In this document: positions 1 to 12,821 of the stretch, in pieces
Layout of the letters: each line of letters starts with the position of its first letter
How positions within the stretch are numbered: position 1 is the stretch's first letter
From: Epichloe hybrida
Taxonomy: Eukaryota > Ascomycota > Sordariomycetes > Hypocreales > Clavicipitaceae
DNA: 64,000 nucleotides
Direction: 5' to 3'
Assembly (NCBI GenBank): GCA_019022495.1
Contig: JAFEKR010000014.1
Coordinates: 1,178,001-1,242,000, forward strand
Program-made: the position numbers and the translations under genes
Notes under the pieces: model-generated
What the model saw: only the letters and a program-made list of their open reading frames with translations
Database searches by the model: none
What the model was told of the DNA's origin: nothing

Positions 1-1230
1 ATAATGGACCTCGAGTCCCGAAACGCCTCACTACAATCCGAGCTCGATAATGCCACGCCGAGCTCCCTGTCGAAGCGAAATCAAGACCCGACCTCTTGGC
101 TGCCGAGGAAACCATCGAGACATACGCTGGAATCGCACCGGGACATGATCAACTGCATTGCGTTCCACCCGCGATTCTCCTCCATCGCTTCAGGCTCGGA
201 CGACTGCACCATCAAGGTGTGGGACTGGGAGCTGGGCGAACTGGAACAGACGATCAAGGGCCACACTCGAGCGGTAAAAGGTCTCGACTTCGGCGGCCCT
301 AGGGGCGCCACGCTGCTGGCGTCATGTAGCTCGGATCTTACCATCAAACTGTGGGATCCTTCAGACCAGTACAAGAACATTCGAACATTGTCGGGCCACG
401 ACCACAGTGTGAGTGCAGTGCGCTTCATCTCTTCCGGCGCAGGAGGCTCGCAATCGGCTGCGTCAGCGAACCTGCTGGTGAGTGCGAGCGCGGACAAGAC
501 GCTACGAATATGGGACACGGCGACGGGGTACTGCTTGAAAGCCTTGAGGGGCCACGTGGATTGGGTGCGAGATGTGTGCCCGTCGTTGGATGGCCAATTT
601 GTCTTGTCCGCCGGTAGTGATCACACAGCACGACTATGGGATATATCCGTCGCCAACCCAGAGAACAAGCTGACGTTGATCGGACACGAGAACGCCGTGG
701 GATGCTGCACATTCGCACCGCCCTCCGCATATGCACACCTGGCCACCATGGCTGGCCTGAAGAAGCCACCGCCTGCGAGCAGCTCGGCCGAATTCCTGGC
801 CACAGGGTCTCGCGACAAGACCATCCGGCTTTGGGACGGACGAGGAATCTGTTTCAAGACCCTTGTAGGACACGATAACTGGGTATCGTCCCTCGTGTTT
901 CACCCCGGCGGCAAGTACCTTTTGTCCTGCGCGGACGACAAGACGATACGATGCTGGGACCTGGCCCAGGAAGGAAAATGCGTCAAGGTTCTAGACGAGG
1001 CTCACACACACTTTGTGACGTGCTTGAGATGGGCCCCCGGCATTCAAAAGGACGGCGGCGCGGTCAACGGGAACGGGAACGGGAACGGGAACGGCACGCA
1101 AGAGCAAGGAGTAGACACTGACGGGGCTTCTTTGAAGAAGAGCAATGGACCCGTCGAGCCCGACACACAGATCCGGTGCGTCATTGCAACGGGTAGTGTA
1201 GATATGACACTGAGAATATGGGCGAACTAG
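1..1230 (+). CDS. PAC1: Nuclear distribution protein PAC1/NudF (LIS1 homologue), 5' partial
   Basis: Cytoplasmic dynein regulator needed for nuclear migration and spindle positioning. The reading frame enters from the left edge: the first codons (I-M-D-L-E-S-R-N) are the end of the family's coiled coil, so the Met at base 4 is internal and the LisH domain lies outside the window. What remains is a complete seven-bladed WD40 propeller, with blade-ending motifs such as IKVWDW, IKLWDP, LRIWDT, ARLWDI, IRLWDG, IRCWDL and LRIWAN at the C terminus. No intron is visible in this part. An odd feature is an Asn-Gly repeat, encoded by a GGGAAC hexamer repeat near 1068-1095, inside a loop of the last blade; the family usually has a short linker there. 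Identity is very secure from blade order and the [19 protein letters not shown] segment. The stop is at 1228-1230. Confidence 0.96.
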   Translation: MMDLESRNASLQSELDNATPSSLSKRNQDPTSWLPRKPSRHTLESHRDMINCIAFHPRFSSIASGSDDCTIKVWDWELGELEQTIKGHTRAVKGLDFGGPRGATLLASCSSDLTIKLWDPSDQYKNIRTLSGHDHSVSAVRFISSGAGGSQSAASANLLVSASADKTLRIWDTATGYCLKALRGHVDWVRDVCPSLDGQFVLSAGSDHTARLWDISVANPENKLTLIGHENAVGCCTFAPPSAYAHLATMAGLKKPPPASSSAEFLATGSRDKTIRLWDGRGICFKTLVGHDNWVSSLVFHPGGKYLLSCADDKTIRCWDLAQEGKCVKVLDEAHTHFVTCLRWAPGIQKDGGAVNGNGNGNGNGTQEQGVDTDGASLKKSNGPVEPDTQIRCVIATGSVDMTLRIWAN

Positions 1231-2499
1231 ACGGAGGCGTTCTCTGCAGTTACAAAACTTGGGACCCAGTGAACATCATGGCGGCTTCTCCGTCTCACAC
1301 AGAGGACAGAGATGCTCCGGCTCCAAGTGCATGCATGTCCCGACGGTTCGACAAGAAGTCACGACAACCCTGGATGCACGAGCATTCTTCTCATGAGCTA
1401 CGCATGGAAACGAGAGATGACAAAAGTAGCGTAAAAAATATGAGAAACAAAACAAGAATAAGAAAGAAAGAAAGAAAGAAAGAAACAAAGCCTGCCATAC
1501 ACAGCGCCTGCTTACCAACTTATACGTCCGCGTGCAGGCACAAGTCTTGATCATCAGCTCCCCCTCCCCCCCCCCCTCGTCCACCGTGAAACAAACGCCC
1601 ACGATGCACACACCCGTCTCTGCGTCCATGCGAATCGTGGCTACGTCCGTCATTGAGGGATGCAAGTCATTGAGGGATGCAAGACTGGTAGTTGTCGTTT
1701 GTGTTCAAACGAAACGCAGACGACGGCTGCACGGCCGTTGCAATGAACGGGAGGCTACGAAGCCAGCGTGTTGTCCCGTGTGTGCTTGCGTTTGGGCGCT
1801 GAAATTCTGATCCTCGATGGTGATGCGATGCTCAAGGCAGGCGGCAGGCAGGCGGCAGGCAGCAGTTGGCGATGGGCCGTGGCGCAGTTGGAGGAACCTC
1901 GTCAGTGGCTGACACTAGCCGCCCTGGTGCTCTTACACATATCATTATCATCATCATTATACTCCGTACGGACTACACAGCCAGCAGATTCGGATTCGGA
2001 CTTGCCGTGAGCGTTGGTCGGAACTCGGAGCCTCGTCCATTCTGCAAGTCTAATCCGTAGGTTCGCATGCTTTTTTGCTCCAGAGGACTGATCGCACCCT
2101 GAGACCGAGTCATCTCGTCACTCAGTTCTCCAGAGGCGCTGATACCGCTGGAGCTGGCGGCTCTTGCAAGCACAAGCACAAGCACAAGCCCAGCCCGACT
2201 CCGCACCTCGGGAACCTGGCAGTGCAGCCCGCCCACTGCTGACCAGCAAACAAATCGACCAAGATGACACCAGCTGGCCTCTCTTACCTCACCGTTCGCA
2301 ACCGACCGCCAACAACCAAACCAGCCTTTCCTTTCCGCCTTCCACCTCCCGCCTCCCGCCTTCCGCCTTTGTCTGCCTGCCCACGGCCGATTTTGCTTTC
2401 TTCCTCTCACAACCTCATCCATCGCTGCGTCTAGATCTAGAAAGGGGTTTCATTTTTTCACCACCCATACACTAGCCGCTCGACATTCAACACACTACA
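1231..2499. other. Intergenic region between PAC1 and POM33-like gene
   Basis: No supported gene. It holds the PAC1 3' UTR, an AAAG microsatellite (about 1463-1485), a C-run (1567-1576), a GCAGGCG-type repeat (about 1833-1862), a CAAGCA repeat near 2167-2190 and a pyrimidine-rich stretch (2280-2420) typical of a fungal core promoter just before the downstream start codon. One copy of the recurring TACTCCGTA motif lies at 1960-1968. Confidence 0.6.
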
Positions 2500-3731
2500 A
2501 TGGCTCCTTCACCTAATTCTAGCCAGCCTCTGCAGGAGAGGGTTTTGCAGTTGGTCAAAACGCTGCAATGTACGTCACTGAATCTTGCTGTGCCTCGCTG
2601 CCCCGAGTGAAGCTGCAGAAAGCTTCCCTGATTTGAAATTTGACAGTGTGCTGACCTCAATCTCTCGCAGTTGCTTGGTTTGTTGGGTAAGTTTGCTGCT
2701 GCTCCCCCACACCGACTTCCTCCCACACACGGATCTGTATTTTGCTCGAGTCGATTTACCGATGGGCAAGTAAGGACAGAGGCAAAGTTTCTTGACATGC
2801 TCTCTTCTCGCGACGCGAAAGAGGAAAATAAAAATAAAAAATTTAACGTCTCGCTTCCAACAGGCATATGACGCTCATCCTCACCACAATTCGATACACC
2901 TTCTCTTGGCTGCGCATGAACTACTATGGCGGCATGGCCAAGTTCTCTTACCGCACCTCCTTCCTTGCCGCAGCCGTTACATATGGTATCGTTGTCTACA
3001 AGACCCAGCGAGCTCGAGCCAAGACCGGCAACAAGATGCCAGGTGGTGTTGTTGGCCTGGCTTCTGATGAGAATGTTCAATATTTGGGTAAGTGATACGT
3101 TTCAGCAAGACAGTAGCCTTATTCTCCTGCTACGAACGAAATAACAGCCGATTTCGTTCCCTCTCACTCATTTGCTAACGATGATTTCTGCTCAGTTATG
3201 GCCCTCGTCTGGCTTTTCTCCCCCCAGTACCCTCTGGCGTTGCTCCCCTACTGCGTCTACTCAATCTTTCACGTGGCGACCTATACTCGTGCCAACGTTA
3301 TCCCTGTCGTTCAGCCTCCTCCTCCTACTGTTGATGGAGCTTCGCCCAAGCGCACCAGCAACCCCTTGGCCGATAGGATTGGCGCCTTCGTCAAGGAATA
3401 CTACGATGCCTCCATGTCCATCGTGGCTGTTCTGGAGATGCTCCTCTGGGTCCGCATTCTGCTCTCGGCCATCCTGTTCCAGCGCCGCTCTTGGATCCTG
3501 TTGACCCTATACACGGCTTTCCTTCGTGCCCGATTCTCCCAGAGCAGCCACGTACAGGCCGCCGTGTCACAACTGGGTGTCCGAGTTGATTCGCTCGTCG
3601 GTGCACAGGGCACCCCTCCTGTTGCCCGCCAAGTATGGGACACCGTCAAGAACGTCGGTCGTCAGTTCCACGATGTTACCGACGTGAGCAAGTATACTGG
3701 TGGACCCGCCCCCGCCAAGAAGACGTCGTAA
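2500..3731 (+). CDS. POM33: TMEM33/Pom33-family ER and nuclear-envelope membrane protein
   Basis: Four exons: 2500-2569, 2671-2686, 2864-3087 and 3196-3731, giving 281 residues. Exon 2 is a 16-nt micro-exon (GTACGT, GTAAGT and GTAAGT donors; CAG acceptors throughout) and all joins keep frame, producing QFAWFVGHMTLILTT across the first junctions. The protein has several hydrophobic segments (around residues 24-45, 58-80, 100-135 and 175-205) and the family-typical stretch YLVMALVWLFSPQYPLALLP. Pom33/Tts1/TMEM33 proteins shape the tubular ER and help position nuclear pore complexes in yeasts; that role is taken from the family, not from this sequence. The C terminus is short and basic (PAPAKKTS). 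Exon 1 encodes a polar lead of 23 residues with no signal peptide, as expected. The intron before exon 3 is A-rich. Family membership is fairly secure; orthology to one paralogue is not. Confidence 0.88.
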
Positions 3732-4979
3732 AGAAGCGATGAAGTATGCCTCGGGGGGTCAACAAGTCAAGACACGCAATAATGCGATACGCCCGCTGCA
3801 TAATAACAGCAACGGCCCATTCGCCCTTCCCGAGGCCTTGGGAAATGCGAATATTCATTGACTAAAGAAAGCGAGCAAGTTTTCATCAGCCCACAAAGCG
3901 GCCTGGACAGGGCCTTTGCACAATTTCAATGACCCGAATCTTCGGCAGGTGCGAAATTGAGAGTGAACAAAAGAGGGATGACTGGAGGCAGGTGATGTCA
4001 CTGGCACATGGTAGCTTTGCTAGTTGTGGTGATGAGGGTGTGATGATGGCAGGTTGAATGAAGCGGGAAGCCTCTTTTTCTTTTATTGATACGGAGTATT
4101 GACAGTTGTGCGAATGACGAGGGGATGTTTACTTTCCAGTATGACCAAAAGATGAATTGGAGCGCAATGGGAGCATTCAATGGATTCTGGGTGTATACAG
4201 TGTGGCCGTGAAACTTTTTCCACGGTAGCCTTGGTTTTTTTTTTTTTTTTTTTTTTGGGAGGTTTCTTTTTTGTGTCTATGTCGATGTATACACGGTTTA
4301 CGTCTTTCAACGCCCTTTGGTACGTGTGATGAGGGACTCGCTTGCCGGAGTGTGCCTGCATCATGTGATTAATGAAGCCGGGTAGCCAATGCCTTCGCGT
4401 GACGGCCAACAACTCGCGACAAAATGTTGCTGTCAATTGAAGAAGCCGAGATTTACTTACTGTAACCCCCCCCCCCCACACACAGAGAGGGTGGTGGCAT
4501 GGTTTGGCTGGCATCTTCTTCTAGTTCCCGTCCACTCTGGAAATCGTGCCTGTGCCTGACTGTGCCTGTGCTTATGCATTCGTCTTTCGAACGAGGTCTG
4601 GACAGAGTGACCGACTGCTGCGACACGGGGTTCCTTGTTTTTCATTTCGATCGACAAGCAATGTTTTTGTTCGGCAGTGACAGATTTTATTTGGGCTACG
4701 TCTCAAGAGGGGCGTGGCGGGAGGGGACTTGGGGGAACTTGGCCCAGGAAAGGAAGGAACATGGTGCCACCCGTCCCCGATGACGATGGAGTGTGACAAT
4801 CGCTTTGCCAAGCTTTTGCTTGCTTTGGGCCTGCATGTACGTACTCCGTACCCGGACCCCTTTTCTTTCACGCATGCTCACCGCCACCACTCTGTAGCAG
4901 TCCACGACAAGAACCTCGTGTTGGGATATCGAGAGAAATCATTGCCCGGGGCGCATAATCTCGCTTTTCCTACGCAGGC
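3732..4979. other. Intergenic region, low-complexity tracts
   Basis: No supported gene. Contains a 22-nt T-run (4235-4256), a C-run near 4467-4476, and two copies of the recurring 9-mer (TACGGAGTA at 4090-4098, TACTCCGTA at 4842-4850). Presumably the 3' UTR of the upstream gene and the promoter of the PTEN homologue. Confidence 0.55.
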
Positions 4980-6799
4980 ATGGCCTCGTTGTTGCGGCAG
5001 ATTGTCGCTGGACCGAGAGCAAGACATCCTGAGGCGGGGCTTGATCTGTGCTACGTGACGGATTTTATAATAGCTACGTGCGTTCCCCCCTCTCTCTCTT
5101 TTCATTTCACATTTTTCTTTCAACTATTTTTTTTTAATTTTTGCTCACTTCTATTTCCGGGTATGAAGTTCAAGTGTTTTTAATTTTTTTATAGAAAAAA
5201 CACACACCTAACTGATGCTTTTCATACAGATCGGGTCCGTCACAGACATACCCGCAACTAGCATACCGCAATCCGCTGGACCAACTCGTCGCCTTCTTGG
5301 ACTCCAAGCACGGCCGTGACTGGGCGATATGGGAGTTTCGCGCCGAAGGCACGGGGTACCCCGATGAAGCTGTTTACGGCAGGGTGCGGCACTATCCCTG
5401 GCCGGACCACCATCCTCCGCCGTTCAGGCTCGTGCCCATGATAATGGCCAGCATGCGGAACTGGTTGCACGGCGGGGATGTGCTGGACTCGCAGACGCCG
5501 AGTTCCCTGCAGAATTCGATGGCTTCACCCGTGAAGTCTGCCGCGAGCGCGAGCGCGGGAGCAACGACCTCGGGAGGGACTACCACCAGGAACGGGAACC
5601 GCGTGGTGGTGGTGCATTGCAAAGCGGGCAAGGGCCGCTCCGGCACAATGGCCACGAGCTATCTCATCTCGGAGGAGGGCTGGACGGCCGAAGAGGCCCT
5701 CGAGAGATTCACGTCGCGGCGCATGCGGCCCAAGTTCGGAGCGGGGGTCTCGATCCCCTCGCAGCTCAGATGGGTCAGCTACGTGGACAGGTGGACCCGG
5801 CACGGGAAGAAGTACCTCGACAGACCGATTGAGATTGTCGAGATACACGTCTGGGGCCTGCGAAACGGGGTCAAGGTTGATGTGGGAGGGTTCGTGGAGG
5901 ACGGCAAGACGATCCGGGCTCTGCACACGTTTTCCAGGACGGAGAGGCTCGTCGTTGAGGCGGGTGCGCCGCGAGAGGCGGGCATAGGGGAGATGCTGTG
6001 GGATCTGGCCGGGCACTCGGCCGCCGTGGGCGCGAGCAAGGCACCCGAGGAGGCTGAGCTGGCGGGCGCAACGAACCCCAAGGACCATCGTACACCCGTC
6101 GAGAAGAGGAGGCGCCATGCGCTCATCCGAAAGGGAACGGGGCTGGTCCAAAAGGTCTCGGCCAACATGGGGGATGGCATCGAAAAGGCAAAGTCCAAGA
6201 CGAGTAGCAACGCCACCACAGAGGACAGTACCACGACGCAGGATACCACGACGCAGGATAACACGACGCAGGGACTGAAGGCGTCCGAGGAACCCGAACC
6301 GGGCGGCCTGGCTGTGATTTTCAAGCCATCGCAGCCCATTCGCGTGCCCACGAGCGACGTGAACGTTTCCGTGGAACGCCGCAACGGTGCGCGCAAGGGC
6401 CTCAGTCTGGCAATGGTGTCGGCGGTGGCGCACGTCTGGTTCAACACCTTCTTCGAGGGCCAGGGCCCCGAGCAAGGCGGACGGCCCAGCGACGGCGGGA
6501 TATTCAGCATCGACTGGGAGGCCATGGATGGGATCAAGGGGTCGAGCAGGAAGGGGTCGAGGGCCCTGGATAGGATGAGCGTGGTGTGGAGGGCCGTGGA
6601 CAACGGGGAGAGCAAAGGGGAGGAGATTCTGGAACCGGCCGAGGGTGAGCCCGTCCCGCAGGTTGCGGCGGCGGCGGACTGGAAGGGGCGGGGAGATGAT
6701 GATGATGATGATGATGATGACGATGATGCCGAGGGCATGGAGTGGGCGAGGTCGAGTGGACCTGGTGGTGAGGACTTGGTTGGGAATGGCCAGAAATAA
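4980..6799 (+). CDS. TEP1: PTEN-type phosphoinositide/protein phosphatase
   Basis: Two exons, 4980-5077 and 5230-6799 (555 residues); donor GTGCGT, acceptor ACAG. The join restores the PTEN N-terminal order: a basic start (MASLLRQIVAGPRARHP), then the DFII and FLDSK elements. The phosphatase domain follows with WPDHHPP in the WPD-loop position and the signature HCKAGKGRSG; the nucleophile Cys is about residue 163 and the Arg about 169. Two Lys in this loop are the PTEN hallmark that fits a phosphoinositide headgroup. A C2-like half follows, recognisable from VWFNTFF, matching the PTEN C2 strand, but interrupted by a low-complexity insert rich in T-T-Q-D repeats (about 6220-6275). The C terminus has an 11-Asp run from a GAT repeat (6697-6727). 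PTEN dephosphorylates PI(3,4,5)P3; fungal homologues are linked to growth and stress responses. It converges with the CTK2-like gene, 136 bp apart. Confidence 0.92.
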
Positions 6800-6935
6800 G
6801 TAGATTTTCTCATTGTTTCGGCTCCAACGGCTTTGGCTTTGTTTTTTTTTTTGTTTTTTTTTTTTCCCCATGTAGCGTCTGGCATGTACTGAGTCGTCGC
6901 AGCTCCCTATTTTCCTACAAACATAGACGAGAACA

Positions 6936-8381
6936 TCAATGGTGCCGGCCTCTTCCCCTATGCCGATCGCCACGGTACCCTCCGTACGGCCCCCCGCCTC
7001 CTCGCCGGTGGTGATCGCCTCGGTCTCTGTAACCCCCTCTGTAGCCCGCTCTTCCCCTGCCACTGCCACTGCCACTGCCGCCGTCCATGTCTCTGTCCGG
7101 CGGTGGCACGGGCTCCTCCACCTCAATCTCATACTCGTCGAATTCTTCCTTGAAGAACTGGCTGACCGTGTCCTGCTCTTCACTCGCGGCCTGGGGATCA
7201 AAGACGAAGCGCATGGTGCCGTCCTGACCCCTTGCCGTCCGCCGTATCGACGCATCAGCCGGCCAGGGGTTCGAGGAAGTCGTGGGGTCCGTGGCCGAAG
7301 CCGTGGCGGAGGAGAGGGGGTGCGGATCCTCGACCTCGCACCTGTGGCAGTGGTGCAAGTATCTCGGCTTCGGCTTCGCCGTGCTGTCCAGATCCGTGTT
7401 CAGACTGATCTTGACGTCGATGAAGCTGTTGAGACCGAACTCTGGCCCAACCCTGGTCGACTTGTGATGCTGCACGTACAGATCGAGCAGATCGAGCATG
7501 GTCTCCATGACGGAGTCGCGGCAGTACTGCCTGCGCGAGGCGGCGAAGTCGCCAACGCGCTCGACGTGCTCCCCGCGCATGCGGGCCGTGAGCTCCACGA
7601 CGGCCATGACCATGGACAGGGTGGTCCGCTTGATGGGCACGAACGTCTTGTACATGTCGAGGCACATGGCGTAGGCCGTGGCGAAGAAGTCGCGCGCGCC
7701 GGGGGACGACGACGACGAACTGCCCAGCACGCGACGGACCACCTTGACGAGCAGCTTCTGCGGGTACCGCGTGCGGAAGTCGAAGCCTATCGTCTCGAGG
7801 ATCAGGCGCTCCAGGCCGATGATGATTTTGCCAGACGACTCGAACACCTTGTCGTCGGGGGGCGCGGCCTTCTCGGGGTTCTTGACCATGTACGCCGCCA
7901 CGAGGATGTCGCGCGACTTCTTGATCGTGTCCTCTACTTTGCAGGCCACGAAGAGGGACGCGAGGGCGGCATCTTGGTAGTTGTACTCTGCGTCGCGGAA
8001 GTTGAGCCGGAACTTGTGGAAATAGGTGCACGCAGTGTCGAATGTTCGGACAGGCCTAAAAATGAGAGAGGGGGGGGGTTAGAATTTACTCTCTCTCTCT
8101 CTCTCTCTCTGTACCTCGTCGCCATTTGGGGGGGGAAACGTTCGAACATACAGTTGTAGATGCTCCCTCACGTTGTCGATCAGCTGCACCCCTTGTAGGC
8201 GGTAGGTGTCCTCTCGCGCGGCATCACACCCGGTGTCTTTGAGCATGCGCTGGATCTTGATTTCGGAGCTGTACTGGTTCGAGCTGGATATGAATCCTGG
8301 GTGAGGCCCGATCCGAGCTGCTGGCGCGGCGGCATCGCCGTTTGCAGTGGTCGGCGCGGTGGTGTTTTCCGGGCGCGCCAT
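6936..8381 (-). CDS. CTK2: CTD kinase beta subunit, CTK2-like cyclin
   Basis: Two exons on the minus strand, 8381-8152 and 8055-6936 (449 residues). The join gives REHLQLPVRTFDTACTYFHK, the conserved start of the cyclin fold, followed by ALASLFVACKVEDTIKK, a classic cyclin-box helix. CTK2 is the cyclin partner of the CTK1 kinase that phosphorylates the RNA polymerase II C-terminal domain; this is known for the family. A second cyclin-like half spans roughly residues 150-250. The C-terminal third is low complexity, with Asp/Glu segments and a final Gly-Arg-rich tail (RGDRHRGRGRHH), which could bind RNA; that is inference. The 96-nt intron is unusual: it contains a long GA dinucleotide run on the coding strand plus two C-runs. 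It could alternatively be called a cyclin-L/K type by similarity, but the spacing fits CTK2 best. Confidence 0.87.
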
Positions 8382-9101
8382 TCGAGTCGAAGACGGCGAT
8401 GGGGGGGAAAAAGGACGACGAGCGCGAGAGGGAGTTTTGCGGGCGGGGCGGGGAGGTTTTCGCGCTCAGCTCCCTTCCATGGATGCTGAGTTTTCTCGTG
8501 ATCGATCCTTGCCTTGTTGTCGATTCGTTGTGTGAGGAGCGGGTGGCTTGTTGATGAGAGTTGGGGTGGACGGGTTGAATGGGGGGGAAAACATTGACCC
8601 CACTGTGTTACGAGGCACAAGAATAAAAAAAGGGATAATGTCACGCAATGAGCTATGTATATGCTCAAACAGATGATCAACGCACAAATTAGTGGCCAAG
8701 TCGGCTGCGCCGCTCGTTTTCGTGCAACAACCCAAGGTTGATGATCCATTTTGACGTTGGGATTTTTGAACTTGGTGTCCAAATGGCAAAACATGAAAAA
8801 AAAAAAAATTAGGGAAACCTTTGTCCATCGAGATGAACCAACCACGGACTCTCCTGTGCTCACGCCTCGGATGAGCAAGCAGTACCGAAGGCTTTTTTGC
8901 CGCGCACAATCATGGAAACGAACCTGCCGTTCATCAGCCTTCCAAGTCGCCGTAGTAATTATAACACGTTTCACGTAGTGGCTAAAGTGCAGGGAGTCAA
9001 GAGGAGCAAGAGTCATGGCTAAAATTGAATTTAGCCTCGCCTGTGTCAAACCACAAAGACGCAACAGGTATCAATAGACCTCATCTAAAAAGTACGTGTC
9101 T
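8382..9101. other. Intergenic region
   Basis: Upstream of the cyclin gene and downstream of the GH5 gene (both minus strand). I see no coding region; short G-runs (8401-8407, 8580-8586) and a 12-nt A-run (8797-8808) are the only patterns. Confidence 0.5.
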
Positions 9102-10469
9102 CTATCTATAACTGGAACAGACATCTTGATACACATTCCTTTCCAAGCCAACGGCATCGGTGGGGATCAGTTTGCGGTACGTGGCGTCAGAGTAGGTCCA
9201 GCGAGGATCATTCAACTGCGTCTTCCACGTCCAGTACACCCAGCCACTCATCCCAGGCGCCTCGTAGAGCTGCTTTTGGGCCGTGAAGAACTTCTTGAAG
9301 AAGTCTTTGTCGTCGGGGCTCACGTCCGATGTCATGCTCCATTCGCCGGTAATGGCGAACGTCTGCCCGTCTACGACGCGATTGTCCCTGCAGGCCGACT
9401 TCATGAGCTTGTCCCGGTTGCCCTTGTCCTTGACGGCAAAACCAATGTAGTTGTGGTCATCGAACGCAGTCAGCTTGTCGTTGGCCACGGCAGAGTTGTC
9501 GCGCGGGTTGCCCGAGTCCCATTTCTGGGACATGAATTGCACGTGGAGCTTCTTGCCGTCAGCCACGCCGAGCGACGCTTCGGCATCTCGGACCGCCTTC
9601 AGAGCGCCCGGGTAGTATTTCTCGACCAGCCCGGGGACCTCACCGGGGGCAGGGTACCGTCCGCCCTGGTCGTGCCCGGAGACGGGCTCGTTGAGAACCT
9701 CAATCATGCCGACGGTGGCGTAGGCAGGGTTTGTGTGGATGCGCTTCGTCATCCACGACATCCACTTCTGGGCACGGTCAAAGTTGTAGTCGTTGAAGAA
9801 ACCGGCCGGCTTGTTGTTCTGGCCGGTAAAGACGTCTTCTTGCTGGCCGCCGGGGGCCCCGTGCAGATCGATGATGACATACATGCCGAGGTCAGCGGCC
9901 TTTTGGACGACGGCGTCCAGGTAGGGGAGCATCTTGTTGCCGTCGGCAAAGGGTTCGCTGCCCTTGTCGACAATGTCTACGTAGGACCAGTACCCCATGG
10001 GAATGCGAAGCGTGTTCAGGCCAACGTCGTGGGCTGACTGGACGCTGTCGGCATTGATCCAAGTCCTCCAGTGAGTCTCGAACTTGTCGTTGCCTGCGTC
10101 TCGTTTGCTTCCACCGTAATTGTTTCGCATGCAGTCGAACTCGGAGGCAGCCCCGTTGCAACCCATGACGTTGTTCCACTCGTCACTCATCATCCACGGC
10201 TCACAGATGAGCCAGCCTGAGAATTTCAACCCGTGTTAGTAGTTGTTGCCGGAGACGAGAAGGCGTCGGGGGATTTTTATAAAACAAGACATACCGCCGA
10301 AATTCACGCCCCTGATCTTGTTGACGCCCTTGGGCAGAGACGGCGCGAAGCGCTTGCCAAGCTGTTCAAAGCGAGCCGTCTGGTTGAAAGCAGCCAAGTC
10401 GCGCTCCTGGGGAAGCCAGGCCGAGACAGCACCGGCCAGGAGCGCCGGGACAAGGATGGAGTGATGCAT
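9102..10469 (-). CDS. Secreted GH5 beta-glucanase (glucan 1,6-beta-glucosidase B type)
   Basis: Two exons, 10469-10295 and 10216-9102 (429 residues); donor GTATGT, acceptor TCAG. The protein starts with a signal peptide (ILVPALLAGAVSAWLPQE, cleavage likely after SAW or VSA). The join restores GVNFGGWLICEPWMM, a hallmark of fungal GH5 exo/endo-glucanases. Catalytic residues are visible: the acid/base Glu in IEVLNEP (about residue 235) and the nucleophile Glu in ITGEWSM (about 350), with conserved RIPMGYW and DLHGAPGGQ substrate-site segments. It should hydrolyse cell-wall beta-1,6- or beta-1,3-glucan outside the cell. The sequence resembles Aspergillus ExgB-like enzymes more than ExgA, which points to beta-1,6 activity, but I cannot prove the linkage preference. 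The C terminus YQDVCSSYR supplies a Cys likely disulphide-bonded. A single copy, not in an obvious cluster. Confidence 0.92.
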
Positions 10470-11425
10470 CTTGTTTGCTGAGCGCTCTAGAGGAGAGGAT
10501 GAGGCGCGGCGAGGGTGTTGTTCTACTTGTTCACAGTTGGCGTTTACCGGGCGGCCTTTTTGTAGAATCTGGGCCCCGTCAGACGGGCCGTCAGACGTGG
10601 AACCACATCGTCATGACTTTCGTGACAAGGTTTGCAGAAAGGCAAGCCGCATGTGTAGACTAGGCCCTGATCTGGGTGTTTTTCGCGAATGGTAGGGGTC
10701 ACTAAATGCGCATACCGCGTTAGTCCTAATTCGGAGCGACGGTCCACACACCGAACTTTAGTGTGGCTTATGTTTATTGATTTTTACTATTAACTAAGAT
10801 ACCTGTATATTCAGTATTGAAAGGTACCACGATTTGTATATTATAATAGCGTGTAATTTGACTGCATGTATGATGTAGAGTCTGCTCTGCCATTGGAGGA
10901 ACTTCCCAATCTCACTCATCAACCCCCACCAGGCAGGGTCATTGAGGTGCCAATGTGGCTGACGTATGTATTCAAAAATAAACAGCCCTAGCCCCAAAGA
11001 AGCCACAAGGCGCCACGAAAGTCACAACTCGGCACATGCAAACTCTTTCCATCACAACATGTTGCCGTTGCATTGCGCTGTTACAATCCGAATTTTCTTA
11101 CCCAAACAGGAATAATGAATATTACTCCAGTCATCTGAAGACCCATCCAGCCCCATCTTCTAACGGATCGACGACGCACGATCGCCAGTCCGGTGGCTAG
11201 CCTGTTCAGTCGTCGATCTGTACTCACATACGTCACGGTTTGAGGAAACGATCGGTATTTATCCAGCACAAAATATACACCGTTTTCAACTCCATGTGCC
11301 AATTGTCGCGATGCCGCGATGCGTTACGCGATGCGTAGAAGTCGAAATCATACATTCGAGGGCAGCTGCTGTCATCAAAATCGGCTCCCAAGTCGCTTCC
11401 CGCCCCCGCGCGGAGAGTTCACTGC
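10470..11425. other. Intergenic region, AT-richer than neighbours
   Basis: GH5 promoter and the 3' flank of the protease. The central part (10740-11300) is clearly more AT-rich than flanking genes and includes short open frames on the minus strand (10794-11006 and 11081-11302) with no family match that I recognise. It could be a decayed transposon or an ordinary spacer. Confidence 0.5.

Positions 11426-12821
<1,396 letters not shown>

Noticed and set aside
5525..7255. 576-codon open frame on the minus strand opposite the PTEN homologue
   Set aside because: It is antisense to conserved PTEN domain sequence, runs across the convergent gap into the CTK2 3' end, and matches no family; high GC keeps the frame open.
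6939..8159. 406-codon plus-strand frame opposite the CTK2-like gene
   Set aside because: Shadow of the cyclin gene; no recognisable motifs, and it starts in the cyclin gene's C-terminal repeats.
9096..10037. 313-codon plus-strand frame opposite the GH5 gene
   Set aside because: The opposite strand carries catalytic GH5 motifs and a signal peptide; this frame is a mirror.
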